Source: CAWDZK01 sp963726615 (lineage in GTDB: Bacteria > Actinomycetota > Actinomycetes > JACCUZ01). From it: a DNA stretch of 64,000 nucleotides. The notes under the pieces were generated by a model. That model was not told where the DNA came from, did no database searches, and saw only the letters and a list, made by a program, of their open reading frames with translations. The DNA is taken from positions 58,613 to 122,612 of the forward strand of contig CAVSCX010000005.1 in assembly GCA_963726615.1 (NCBI GenBank), in the 5' to 3' direction. Of this stretch, positions 45,129-53,190 are shown one piece after another; position 1 is the first letter of the stretch; each line of letters begins with the position of its first letter. The position numbers and the translations under genes are program-made.

Positions 45129-45746
45129 TCAGGCCATCGGGTGGAGCTCGCCGACCGGCAGCTCGACCGGGACGGTGTTGCCGGGCTGGGCGAGCGGGCA
45201 GGCCCAGGCCGGGTCGTAGGCGCAGGACGGGTTGTAGGCGAAGTTGAGGTCGGCCACCAGGGTGCCGCGACCGGTCGCGAGGTCGACGTCGCCGCCGAGG
45301 TCGGCGCCCTTCACGGTGTCCAGCAGGTAGCGGCCGGCACCGTAGGTCTCCCGCCCGGCGAGCGCGTCCTTCACGGGCACGAACAGACCACCCCCGTACG
45401 AGTCGAGCCACCACGCGTCCAGGTCGCCGACCCCCGGCAGGTGCAGGACACCGATCCGCTCGAACGGCACCACGCCGTCGGTCGCGGTCGGCACCTCGAG
45501 CCGCCGCGGCTCGACGTCCGGGTCCAGCTCCACCTCGAAGCGGTACGCCGGGTCGTAGGCCGCGACCCGTGCGCCGCCGAAGCTCGCGCGGTCCTCGGGC
45601 AGCAGCGGGCTGTCCGGGTGGCCGCCCAGGAGGGCGTCCCGGCCGGCCCGCCAGAGCTCGTGCGCAGCGGCGGGGTCCGCGCCGGCCCGGACCTGGGCGT
45701 ACAGCGCCTGCACGGCGCGCCGCCAGGCCAGCAGGGACAGGCTCAT
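45129..45746 (-). CDS. DUF1684 family protein
   Basis: A 205-residue protein of the DUF1684 family. The conserved features are LPEDRASFGGARVAAYDPAY, the segment DAWWLDSYGGGLFVPVKDAL, then TYGAGRYLLDTVKGADLG, DLNFAYNPSCAYDPAWACPL and the C-terminal LPVGE. The family is widespread in actinobacteria and bacteroidetes; its enzymatic role is unknown. ATG at 45746 lies in a region with GAGGAGCCC upstream on the minus strand. It is convergent with the osmolyte-binding protein gene. Confidence 0.88.
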   Translation of the reverse strand: MSLSLLAWRRAVQALYAQVRAGADPAAAHELWRAGRDALLGGHPDSPLLPEDRASFGGARVAAYDPAYRFEVELDPDVEPRRLEVPTATDGVVPFERIGVLHLPGVGDLDAWWLDSYGGGLFVPVKDALAGRETYGAGRYLLDTVKGADLGGDVDLATGRGTLVADLNFAYNPSCAYDPAWACPLAQPGNTVPVELPVGELHPMA

Positions 45747-45842
45747 CGTGGGCTCCTCGGGGCTGGTGTGACCAAAGTGACTTGTGTGGCGTTCCCGCGT
45801 GGCGCCACCACCTGGGCTTGCACCCGGCGTACGGTCCCGCCC

Positions 45843-46364
45843 ATGGCTGGACGGCACCGTAGACCCCCCGCGTGGCGCCGACTGCTCACCTCCATGGTGC
45901 GCAGCCGGGACGAGGCCCGCACCGCCGCCCTGCGCGCCGAGGTGGTGGCGCTGCGGGCGACCGTGGCCGACCTGCGCGTCGAGCTGGACCACATGCACGC
46001 TGAAGCCGCGGTCACCGCGGTGCGTGAGCGTGCGCTCGAGGAGGCGGCCGACTCCCGCTGGGTCACGCTGCGGATGCCGCTGGTCAAGCTGGCGCTCAGC
46101 GACCCCGCCGACGTGGCCGCCGGCCCGGACGTGGCTGCTGCGCTTGCCGCGCCCGATCGCGGCGAGGACTCCGTCGAGACCGTCATCGTGCTCGAGCCGA
46201 CGCCGGCGCCGGCCGACCGGCTGGCCTGGAGCGTGCTGGCGGGTTATCCCGAGCGGGAGCTGCTGGACCCGCGCGCCGACCGCGACCAGGAGCCACACGA
46301 CCCGGCCGCCGCGCCCGGCACCGAGCCGGCCGCCCGGGCCGTCCCGCACCGCCGCACCGCCTGA
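45843..46364 (+). CDS. Coiled-coil hypothetical protein
   Basis: A 173-residue protein of unknown function. After a basic N terminus (GRHRRPPAWRRL), residues ~22-70 form a helical coiled coil (AALRAEVVALRATVADLRVE). The remainder is acidic and Ala/Pro-rich with no signal peptide or membrane segment. It is divergent from the DUF1684 gene and ends next to a tandem repeat array. No family recognised. Confidence 0.55.
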   Translation: MAGRHRRPPAWRRLLTSMVRSRDEARTAALRAEVVALRATVADLRVELDHMHAEAAVTAVRERALEEAADSRWVTLRMPLVKLALSDPADVAAGPDVAAALAAPDRGEDSVETVIVLEPTPAPADRLAWSVLAGYPERELLDPRADRDQEPHDPAAAPGTEPAARAVPHRRTA

Positions 46365-46390
46365 CGCCTGCCCCCCGCGCCCCTACGCCG

Positions 46391-46598
46391 ACGATGCCTA
46401 CGTGTCGACGTCGCCGACGATGCCTACGTGTCGACGTCGCCGACGATGCCTACGTGTCGACGTCGCCGACGATGCCTACGTGTCGACGTCGCCGACGATG
46501 CCTACGTGTCGACGTCGCCGACGATGCCTACGTGTCGACGTCGCCGACGATGCCTACGTGTCGACGTCGCCGACGATGCCTACTTGTCGACGTCGCCG
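46391..46598. repeat. 26-bp tandem repeat, eight copies, derived from the nuoD 3' end
   Basis: The word ACGATGCCTACG starts at 46391, 46417, 46443, 46469, 46495, 46521 and 46547; the eighth unit at 46573 has CTACTT instead of CTACGT. Units are otherwise identical. On the minus strand each unit carries the last codons of nuoD (GGCGACGTCGAC), a Lys or Thr codon and the stop TAG. The eighth unit is the genuine nuoD terminus; seven further copies follow it. Confidence 0.95.
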
Positions 46599-47776
46599 AC
46601 GACGAAGAACATCGAGCCGAGGATCGCCACCATGTCGGCCACCAGGTTCCCGGGCAGCAGCTCGCCGAGCACCTGCACGTTGTTGAACGACGCCGAGCGC
46701 AGCTTGAGCCGCCACGGCGTCTTCTCCCCGCGGGACACCAGGTAGTAGCCGTTGAGGCCCAGCGGGTTCTCGGTCCAGCAGTACGTCGAGCCCTCCGGCA
46801 CCTTGAGCACCTTCGGCAGCCGGGTCGTGACCGGTCCCGGCGGCAGGGACGACATCCGGTCCAGGCAGGCGTCGGCCAGGTCCAGCGACACCCGGACCTG
46901 CGCGGCGAGGACCTGGAACCGGGCCAGGCAGTCGCCCTCGGTCCGGGTCACCACCGGGACGTCCAGCTCGCCGTACGCGAGGTAGGGCTCGTCGCGGCGC
47001 AGGTCGAAGTCGACACCCGAGGCGCGCGCGATCGGTCCGCTCACGCCGTACGCCGACACCATCTCGGGTGTCAGGAAGCCGACGCCGCGCGTGCGGGCCT
47101 GGAAGATCTCGTTGCCCAGCACCAGGTCCTCGAGGTCCGGCAGCCGGCGGCGCACCTCGTCGACCGCGCGCTGCGCCCGCCCCGTCCACCCGGCCGGCAG
47201 CTCCTCCTTGAGGCCGCCCACCCGGTTGAACATGTAGTGCATCCGGCCGCCGGACACCTCCTCCATGACCGCCTGCAGCGTCTCCCGCTCCCGGAACGCG
47301 TAGAAGATCGGGGTGATCGCGCCCATCTCGATCGGGTACGAACCCATGAACATCAGGTGGTTGAGGACCCGGTTCAGCTCGGCGAGCAGGGTGCGCGCCC
47401 AGACCGCTCGTACCGGCACCTCCATGCCGAGCATCCGCTCGACCGCGAGCACGACGCCCAGCTCGTTGGCGAAGGCCGACAGCCAGTCGTGCCGGTTGGC
47501 CAGCACGATGATCTGGCGGTAGTCGCGCACCTCGAACAGCTTCTCGGCGCCCCGGTGCATGTAGCCGACCACCGGCTCGGCACTGACGATCCGCTCGCCG
47601 TCCAGGACCAGCCGCAGCCGCAGCACGCCGTGGGTCGCCGGGTGCTGCGGACCGATGTTGAGCACCATGTCCTGGGTCGCCAGCGTGTCCCCGCGCGCAG
47701 GATGGGTCGCCGACTCGACGACGTCGGCGCCCGCCCCGACGCCGACGACCCGCTCGGTGTGCCCGCCGGTGCTCAT
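46580..47776 (-). CDS. nuoD: NADH-quinone oxidoreductase subunit D-like protein (orphan)
   Basis: A 398-residue complex I 49-kDa/NuoD homologue encoded without any other nuo gene nearby. The quinone-pocket motif IGPQHPATHGVLRLRL lies at 41-56 and the family signature YMHRGAEKLFE at 72-82; NRHDWLSAFANELG, NHLMFMGSYPIEMGAITP and the C terminus FFVVGDVDK are intact. It could be a spare subunit, part of a truncated complex, or the only nuoD placed apart from the main cluster. The ATG at 47776 was chosen because an extension to 48052 is out of family. Tandem copies of its last codons follow the stop. Confidence 0.9.
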   Translation of the reverse strand: MSTGGHTERVVGVGAGADVVESATHPARGDTLATQDMVLNIGPQHPATHGVLRLRLVLDGERIVSAEPVVGYMHRGAEKLFEVRDYRQIIVLANRHDWLSAFANELGVVLAVERMLGMEVPVRAVWARTLLAELNRVLNHLMFMGSYPIEMGAITPIFYAFRERETLQAVMEEVSGGRMHYMFNRVGGLKEELPAGWTGRAQRAVDEVRRRLPDLEDLVLGNEIFQARTRGVGFLTPEMVSAYGVSGPIARASGVDFDLRRDEPYLAYGELDVPVVTRTEGDCLARFQVLAAQVRVSLDLADACLDRMSSLPPGPVTTRLPKVLKVPEGSTYCWTENPLGLNGYYLVSRGEKTPWRLKLRSASFNNVQVLGELLPGNLVADMVAILGSMFFVVGDVDK

Positions 47777-47852
47777 CAGGGCGAGTCTGCCAGCCTTCGG
47801 CGGGCCGCGTCGGAGCCCGGCGCCGGGCCGGGCGACTGGGTAGCGTCGGACC

Positions 47853-48335
47853 ATGGAGCCGTTCGACCCGCCCGGCGAGCCCTGGGTCCGGGTGTCGCCC
47901 CGCCTCGCGACGATGCGCCGACTGCTCGTCACCGTCCTCGGGCTGCTCGTCCTGCTCGCCGGCGTGGTGCAGCTGTGGCTCCTGGCCCCCTGGCTGGCGG
48001 GCGTCGCGCTGGTGGTCGGGCTGGTGGCCCTCGGGTGGGCCTCGGTGATCATCGGACGCAGCGTCCGGTCCTGGGGCTACGCCGAGCGCGCCGAGGACCT
48101 GCTGGTCACCCGCGGCATCCTGCGCCGCCAGCTTGTCGTCGTCCCCTACGGCCGGATGCAGTTCGTCGACGTCACGGCCGGGCCGTTGGACCGCCGCTTC
48201 GGGCTGGCCACGGTCCAGCTGCACACCGCCGCCGCGGCCACCGACGCCCAGATCCCCGGTCTCGTGCCGGCCGAGGCCGCCCGGCTGCGTGACCGGCTCG
48301 CGGCCCGGGGCGAGGCCGGCGCCGCCGGTGTCTGA
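47853..48335 (+). CDS. PH-domain (bPH2, YdbS-like) membrane protein
   Basis: A 160-residue protein: two hydrophobic helices (about 24-44 and 48-68) followed by a bacterial PH domain with the conserved GILRRQLVVVPYGRMQFVDV and GLATVQLHTA. It overlaps the next gene by 8 bp, the usual YdbS-YdbT arrangement. Family members sit in the membrane and have been linked in Bacillus to resistance to bacteriocins; the role here is unknown. Confidence 0.88.
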   Translation: MEPFDPPGEPWVRVSPRLATMRRLLVTVLGLLVLLAGVVQLWLLAPWLAGVALVVGLVALGWASVIIGRSVRSWGYAERAEDLLVTRGILRRQLVVVPYGRMQFVDVTAGPLDRRFGLATVQLHTAAAATDAQIPGLVPAEAARLRDRLAARGEAGAAGV

Positions 48336-49674
48336 CCTCCCTCCGGCGGTGTCCGCAGCGCCCGGCTTCCACCGGCTGCACCCGCTGACCCCGCTGCTGC
48401 GCGGCTGGAAGGTGTTCGCCGCCGCGGTGGCCATCGCCGCCCAGCAGGCGTACGGCGATGTGTCTGTCGGTTGGCTGTTCGGGGCGGTCGCGGTGTCGGT
48501 CCCGCTTGGCGTCGCCTACGGCTGGCTGGCCTGGCGGATGACCCGGTACCGGGTCGGTCCGGACGACCTCCGCCTCGAGTCCGGCATCCTGCACCGGCGG
48601 TCGCGCCAGGTGCGCCTCGACCGCCTGCAGGCCGTGGACGTCGTCCGTCCCTTCGTCGCGCGGGTGCTCGGCCTGGCCGAGCTCCGGCTCGAGGTCGCCG
48701 GCGGCTCGAAGTCCGAGGCGCCACTCGCGTACCTGTCCGAGGACGCCGCGCAGCGGCTTCGGGCCGAGCTGCTGGCCCGGGCCGCCGGGCTGCACCACGA
48801 CACACCGGAGGCGCCGGAGCACGTGCTGCTGGAGGTGCCGCTCGCGCGACTTGTCGAGTCCACACTGCGCTCCGTCGCTGTCATCACCGCCCTGGTCGCC
48901 CTGGTCGTCCTTGTGGTCGTGACCGTCGTCCTTCGGCAGCCCGGACTGCTGATCGCGATGGCCGTCCCCTTCCTCTTCGGCGTCATCCCGGTCACCGTGC
49001 GCACCCTGCTGGTGCACTTCGGCTTCACCGTCGCGGACTCGCCGGACGGCCTGCGGCTGCGCCACGGCCTGCTCGAGACCCGGGCGCAGACGGTGCCGCC
49101 CGGCCGGGTGCAGGCGGTGCGGCTGACCGAGCCGCTGCTGTGGCGCTCGAAGGGGTGGGTCCGCATCGACGTCGACGTCGCGGGGTACGTCGGGCAGGGC
49201 CAGGATCTCGCCTCGGTGCTGTGCCCGGTCGCGCCCCGACACGAGGCGATGGCGGTCCTCGCCCGGGTGCTCCCCGGCGTCGACCCCGACGGGGTGCCGC
49301 TCGCCGGGGTCCCCCGGGCTGCCCGGTTCGTGGACCCGTTCGCCTGGCGGGCGCTGCGGGTGGGCGCCGACGACCGGGTCCTGGTCAGCCGGCACGGGCG
49401 ACTGACCCGGGTCACCGACGTGGTGCTGCACGAGAAGGTCCAGAGCGTCCGCCTGGTGCAGGGGCCGTTGCAGCGGCGACTCGGGCTGGCCAGCGTCCAC
49501 CTCGACACCACGCCGGGGCCGGTCACCGCGTTCGCCGCGCACCGGCAGCAGCACGAGGCGCGAGCCCTGGTCGACGCCGAGGTCGAGCGGGCCCGGGTGG
49601 CTCGCGCGGCTGCCGGTCCCGATCGCTGGATGACGCCGCCGGCTCCCGCGGCAGCCCCTACTGTGCAGCCGTGA
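48328..49674 (+). CDS. PH-domain (YdbT-like) membrane protein with three bPH2 repeats
   Basis: A 448-residue protein with GTG start at 48328. Four helices and three bPH2 units: the first around GILHRRSRQVRLDRLQAVDV, the second around RHGLLETRAQTVPPGRVQAV and the third around RHGRLTRVTDVVLHEKVQSV. Each carries the typical R-x-x-x-V/I-x-x-x-x-V/I-Q-x-V pattern. It is coupled with the previous gene and its stop overlaps the P450 start by 4 bp. Confidence 0.88.
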   Translation: MSDLPPAVSAAPGFHRLHPLTPLLRGWKVFAAAVAIAAQQAYGDVSVGWLFGAVAVSVPLGVAYGWLAWRMTRYRVGPDDLRLESGILHRRSRQVRLDRLQAVDVVRPFVARVLGLAELRLEVAGGSKSEAPLAYLSEDAAQRLRAELLARAAGLHHDTPEAPEHVLLEVPLARLVESTLRSVAVITALVALVVLVVVTVVLRQPGLLIAMAVPFLFGVIPVTVRTLLVHFGFTVADSPDGLRLRHGLLETRAQTVPPGRVQAVRLTEPLLWRSKGWVRIDVDVAGYVGQGQDLASVLCPVAPRHEAMAVLARVLPGVDPDGVPLAGVPRAARFVDPFAWRALRVGADDRVLVSRHGRLTRVTDVVLHEKVQSVRLVQGPLQRRLGLASVHLDTTPGPVTAFAAHRQQHEARALVDAEVERARVARAAAGPDRWMTPPAPAAAPTVQP

Positions 49675-50873
49675 CGTCCGCTCCGCGCCACGCCGCCGAC
49701 CTCGACCTGTCCGACCCCGCGTTCGTCGACGACCCCTACCCCGCACTCGCCCGCCTGCGGCGGGCCGCCCCCGTCGTCTGGCACGAGCGGACGGGTCAGT
49801 GGCTCGCGGTCAGCTACGCCTCGGCCAACGCGGTGCTGCGCGACCGGAGGCTCGGCCGGCTGTGGGCCGACAAGGAGCCCGCCACCGAGTACGAGCCGTT
49901 CAACGCCCTGCACCGCAACCAGATGATGGAGAACGAGCCGCCGGCCCACACCAGGCTGCGGTCCCTTGTCGCGAAGGCGTTCGCCCGCGGCCACGTCGAG
50001 CGGCTCCGGCCCCGGGTCCAGGCGACTGCCGACGCGCTGCTCGACGCCGTCGACACCACGTCGTTCGACCTGATCGCCGACTACGCCGAGCCGCTGCCGG
50101 TGGCCGTCATCGCGGACCTGCTCGGGGTCCCGGAGGACGACCGGCACCTGCTGAGGCCATGGTCGGCGGACATCGTGGCGATGTACGAGTACGACCGGGG
50201 GCCCGACGTGGGGCCGCGCGCTGTGACGGCGGCCGCCGACTTCGCGGCGTACATGCGCGACCTCGCCGACGCGCGGCGGCGCGACCCCCAGGACGACCTC
50301 GTCAGCCACCTGGTCGCGGCCGAGGACGAGGGGAGCCGCCTGACCGGTGACGAGCTCGTCGCCTCGGCGATCCTGCTGCTGAACGCAGGTCACGAGGCGT
50401 CAGTGAACGCCTTCGGCAACGGCGTTGTCGCCCTGCTCGCAGACCCGGCCCAGCTCGCCGTTGTCCGGGCCGCGGTCGACGATCCCGACGCGGTCGCGGC
50501 CGCGATCGAGGAGCTGATCCGATTCGACGCGCCGCTGCAACTGTTCGAGCGGACCGCGAAGGAGGACGCCGAGCTCGCGGGTGTCGAGGTCCCGGCCGGC
50601 ACCAGGGTGGCGGCACTGCTCGGCTCCGCAAACCGTGACCCGGATCAGTTCGCAGACCCGGACGCGCTCGACGTGACCCGGCACCCCAACCCGCACATCG
50701 GGTTCGGCGCCGGCCTGCATCACTGCCTGGGCGCGCCGCTGGCGCGGATGGAGCTTCAGATCACCTTGCCGACGCTGCTGCGCCGCTGCCCCGACCTCCA
50801 CCTCGCCGGCGACCCCGTGCGCCGGGAGACCTTCGTGCTGCGCGGCTACGGCGCGGTTCCGGTCGGCGGCTGA
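49671..50873 (+). CDS. Cytochrome P450
   Basis: A 400-residue bacterial class I P450 monooxygenase. The heme-thiolate signature FGAGLHHCLGAPLARME places the ligand at Cys352; the E-x-x-R helix is EELIRFDAPL. The I-helix oxygen-activation motif is NAGHEASVN, lacking the usual acid-threonine pair (Glu is followed by Ala-Ser), so proton delivery may differ or use the serine. No ferredoxin or reductase gene is nearby. GTG overlaps the PH-protein stop by 4 bp. The last 28 bp overlap the convergent methyltransferase. Confidence 0.93.
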   Translation: MTSAPRHAADLDLSDPAFVDDPYPALARLRRAAPVVWHERTGQWLAVSYASANAVLRDRRLGRLWADKEPATEYEPFNALHRNQMMENEPPAHTRLRSLVAKAFARGHVERLRPRVQATADALLDAVDTTSFDLIADYAEPLPVAVIADLLGVPEDDRHLLRPWSADIVAMYEYDRGPDVGPRAVTAAADFAAYMRDLADARRRDPQDDLVSHLVAAEDEGSRLTGDELVASAILLLNAGHEASVNAFGNGVVALLADPAQLAVVRAAVDDPDAVAAAIEELIRFDAPLQLFERTAKEDAELAGVEVPAGTRVAALLGSANRDPDQFADPDALDVTRHPNPHIGFGAGLHHCLGAPLARMELQITLPTLLRRCPDLHLAGDPVRRETFVLRGYGAVPVGG

Positions 50874-51838
50874 GCCGACAGCAGCCCGGCCGGTAGCTCC
50901 ACGCCGACCGCCTGAACCAGCCAGCCGAACCTCCCCAGCCCGTGGGGGTCGGTCAGCTCCGCCAGATCGCCCCTGGCCGAGAGCGCGCGGACGTAGCCTG
51001 CGGGGTCGGTGCGCGCGAGGTCGTGGGGCGGACGCGTGGCCGTCACCCCGAGGGCTGCCAGCGCGGTTGTCTGGTCGACGCGCAGCGTGGTCGTCGCACC
51101 GGCGCGCTCACCAGCAGCCGCGCAGGCGTCCAGCGCCACGTGGCTGGTCACGTCGCAGCTGCCGTCCGGCACCGGTCGCACCTGCCGCCCGTCCCGGTAG
51201 CCGGTGATGCTGCCGGCGGCCGGGCGGCTGCCGCGGTCGTGGGCATAGTCGACCGCCACCGCGACCCCGCGGTGGAGCGAGCCGACAAGCGCGGCCCAGG
51301 CCTGGTCGCGCGGGCGGCCGACCTCGGCGCGGCTGCCGGCGTCGCCGGCCGGCCACCAGGTGTGCAGCCACGCGGCGTCCTCGACGGCCACCGGGTCACC
51401 GACGCGCTCGTCGCCGCTGGCGGGGTCGACGAGCACCAGCCGCCACCGCCGGCCGTCGTGCTCGGCGACCTCGACGGGCACGTCGTCCAGCAGCTCGTGC
51501 GCGACCAGCAGCGCCTCGCTGCCGACCGGGACGGCGTCGAGCCAGCCGACGGCTTCAGGCAGCCCGGGGGGCCGCGTCGCGACGTCGGCGCCGACCAGGG
51601 ACAGGTCTGGCGCCAGCCGCTGCAGGTCGACGAGCAGCTCGCCGCTGCCGGCACCGACGTCGACCACGGCCTGGAGGCCGGTGGTACGGGCCAGCTGCAG
51701 CAGGGCCAGCGCCAGCAGCGGCGACGCGTGCACCGAGGTGCGGAAGTGCGCCGCGGGCCGGTGCCGGCGGTAGAAGCCGTCCGGGCCGTAGAGGGCGTGC
51801 TCGGTCGCGGCGCGCCACGGCACCCACGTCTCGGCCAT
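50846..51838 (-). CDS. MidA/NDUFAF7-family SAM-dependent methyltransferase
   Basis: A 330-residue protein. The opening WVPWRAATEHALYGPDGFYR, then HFRTSVHASPLLALALLQLA, the SAM motif VVDVGAGSGELLVDL (GxGxG at 62-66) and VAHELLDDVPVEVAEHDG match the family whose mitochondrial member NDUFAF7 symmetrically dimethylates an arginine of NDUFS2, the NuoD homologue. An orphan nuoD-like gene lies about 3 kb away on the same strand, so the same substrate relationship is plausible here. It converges with the P450 gene with a 28-bp overlap. Confidence 0.85.
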   Translation of the reverse strand: MAETWVPWRAATEHALYGPDGFYRRHRPAAHFRTSVHASPLLALALLQLARTTGLQAVVDVGAGSGELLVDLQRLAPDLSLVGADVATRPPGLPEAVGWLDAVPVGSEALLVAHELLDDVPVEVAEHDGRRWRLVLVDPASGDERVGDPVAVEDAAWLHTWWPAGDAGSRAEVGRPRDQAWAALVGSLHRGVAVAVDYAHDRGSRPAAGSITGYRDGRQVRPVPDGSCDVTSHVALDACAAAGERAGATTTLRVDQTTALAALGVTATRPPHDLARTDPAGYVRALSARGDLAELTDPHGLGRFGWLVQAVGVELPAGLLSAQPPTGTAP

Positions 51839-51930
51839 CGGCTGCGATGGTCGCAGACCGGGCTAGGCGCCGGACGGGTGTCAACCTGATCCGGTCGAAC
51901 TGTGGTCCTTGGTGATGAGGGAGGTGCGCG

Positions 51931-52431
51931 GTGTCCGGGTGGACCGAGCGGGAGTTCGACGCGTTCGTCGCTTCGCGCCTGCCGCGGTTGGTGCGGTTCG
52001 GCCACGCGCTGACCGGCGACCTGGGGCATGCGGAGGACATCGTGCAGACGGCGCTGGCCAAGACGTACTCCGCGACGCGCCGCCGAACCCTCGACGACCC
52101 CGATGCCTATGTCCGCCGAGCGGTCGTGACGGCGAACCTGTCCCGGTTCCGCCGCCGGCGGGTGGTCGAGGACCTTGTCGACGTGGTCCCGGAGGTCGCC
52201 GCGGCCGACCAGGGGGCCGGGTTCGAGACGCGCGAGGCAGTCCAGGCCCTCCTCGCGGGGCTGAGTCCGCGGCAGCGCACGGTGCTGGTGCTGCGCTACC
52301 AGGAGGACTGGTCCGAGCAGGACATCGCGGCTGCGATGGGGGTCTCCACCGGCACGGTGAAGACGTTGGCCTCGCGGGCGATGGCCCGGCTGCGCGCGAC
52401 GGTGCGGCCCGAGGAGAGGACCGACGCATGA
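51931..52431 (+). CDS. SigE-family ECF RNA polymerase sigma factor
   Basis: A 166-residue group 4 sigma factor of the actinobacterial SigE (sig24-like) family. Region 2: FDAFVASRLPRLVRFGHAL, GHAEDIVQTALAKTY; region 4: LSPRQRTVLVLRYQEDWSEQDIAAAMGVSTGTVKT. No region 1.1 or 3. GTG at 51931 follows GGGAGG. Its stop overlaps the next gene by ATGA, so the downstream membrane protein is its probable regulator. Confidence 0.93.
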   Translation: MSGWTEREFDAFVASRLPRLVRFGHALTGDLGHAEDIVQTALAKTYSATRRRTLDDPDAYVRRAVVTANLSRFRRRRVVEDLVDVVPEVAAADQGAGFETREAVQALLAGLSPRQRTVLVLRYQEDWSEQDIAAAMGVSTGTVKTLASRAMARLRATVRPEERTDA

Positions 52432-53123
52432 GCGGCATCGAGCAGCTGCGGGCGGCGCTGGCAGACGCGACCGCACTGCACGGCGAGGTCGTGGTGCGCG
52501 CTACAGCCGTCGCTGCCGTGCGGGCCCGGGCCAGGCGACGCCGGACGGCGATGCTCGGGTCGGTCGCCGGGGTGCTGGCAGCCTGTGTCGTTGTCGCGCT
52601 TCTTGCGCTCACGGGCGGCCCGGGCGACGGACGTACGGCGGTGCCGGCGTCCTCGCGGTCGGCGCCCTCGTCGAAGGACAGCGCGCTGCCGGGCGTCGCG
52701 CCGGGGGCCGTGGAGCTGGCCGTCCCGCTGGAGATCCGGCCGGTCCGGTCGGAGCACCTGTCCTGCTCTGAGGCAGGACCGGCGGTGCCGGCCGTCGAGG
52801 GGTCCAGCTGCTTCACCCTGGACCGCCCGTGGCTCGTGCTGAGCCGGCTGGACGGTGTGGAGGTCGCGCCGGTGGCGAACGCCGACGGGAACGTGTCGGA
52901 CGGGCGGGGGTCCCTGCTTGTCACCATGGCGCCGGCCGACCGGGCCGCGTTCGGCGATCTCACGACCTCCTCCGTCGGTCAGCAGATCGCCCTCGTCGTC
53001 GGCGACCGTGTGTGGTCCGCACCGCGGATCGCCTCGCCGATCCGCGGTGGCACGCTGCAGCTCGACCTGCCGATCGGCTTGATCCGAGAGCTCCTCGCCG
53101 ACCTCGGCGTGGCAGTCGACTGA
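52428..53123 (+). CDS. Membrane-anchored sigma-partner protein with a SecD P1-head-like domain
   Basis: A 231-residue protein coupled to the sigma gene. Residues ~1-38 are cytoplasmic and could bind the sigma factor; one transmembrane helix (about 41-61) follows a basic ARARRRR stretch; the remaining ~165 residues are extracellular. The region ~130-225 (LLVTMAPADRAAFGDLT, SVGQQIALVVGDRVWSAP, IRGGTLQL) has the pattern of the SecDF P1 head domain. No zinc-binding anti-sigma (ZAS) motif is visible, so the anti-sigma role is inferred only from position and topology. Confidence 0.75.
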   Translation: MSGIEQLRAALADATALHGEVVVRATAVAAVRARARRRRTAMLGSVAGVLAACVVVALLALTGGPGDGRTAVPASSRSAPSSKDSALPGVAPGAVELAVPLEIRPVRSEHLSCSEAGPAVPAVEGSSCFTLDRPWLVLSRLDGVEVAPVANADGNVSDGRGSLLVTMAPADRAAFGDLTTSSVGQQIALVVGDRVWSAPRIASPIRGGTLQLDLPIGLIRELLADLGVAVD

Positions 53124-53190
53124 CGCGACCGTCCAGCCGGCCGCCGTTCCGGCCTCGACAGCGGCGGGCCGGTCGGTCGATCATTCCGGC

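Noticed and set aside
46391..46598. CRISPR array
   Set aside because: Units are directly contiguous 26-bp copies with no unique spacers, and no cas genes are nearby.
46394..48292. Long plus-strand open frame across the 26-bp repeat and nuoD
   Set aside because: It is the antisense of nuoD plus the repeat; the repeat-encoded peptide is Arg/Val/Ser-rich and low-complexity, and nuoD is clearly real on the other strand.
49671..53123. A biosynthetic cluster around the P450 and FAD oxidoreductase
   Set aside because: No synthase, terpene cyclase, NRPS or PKS gene is in the window; the two oxidoreductases are 24 kb apart with housekeeping genes between.
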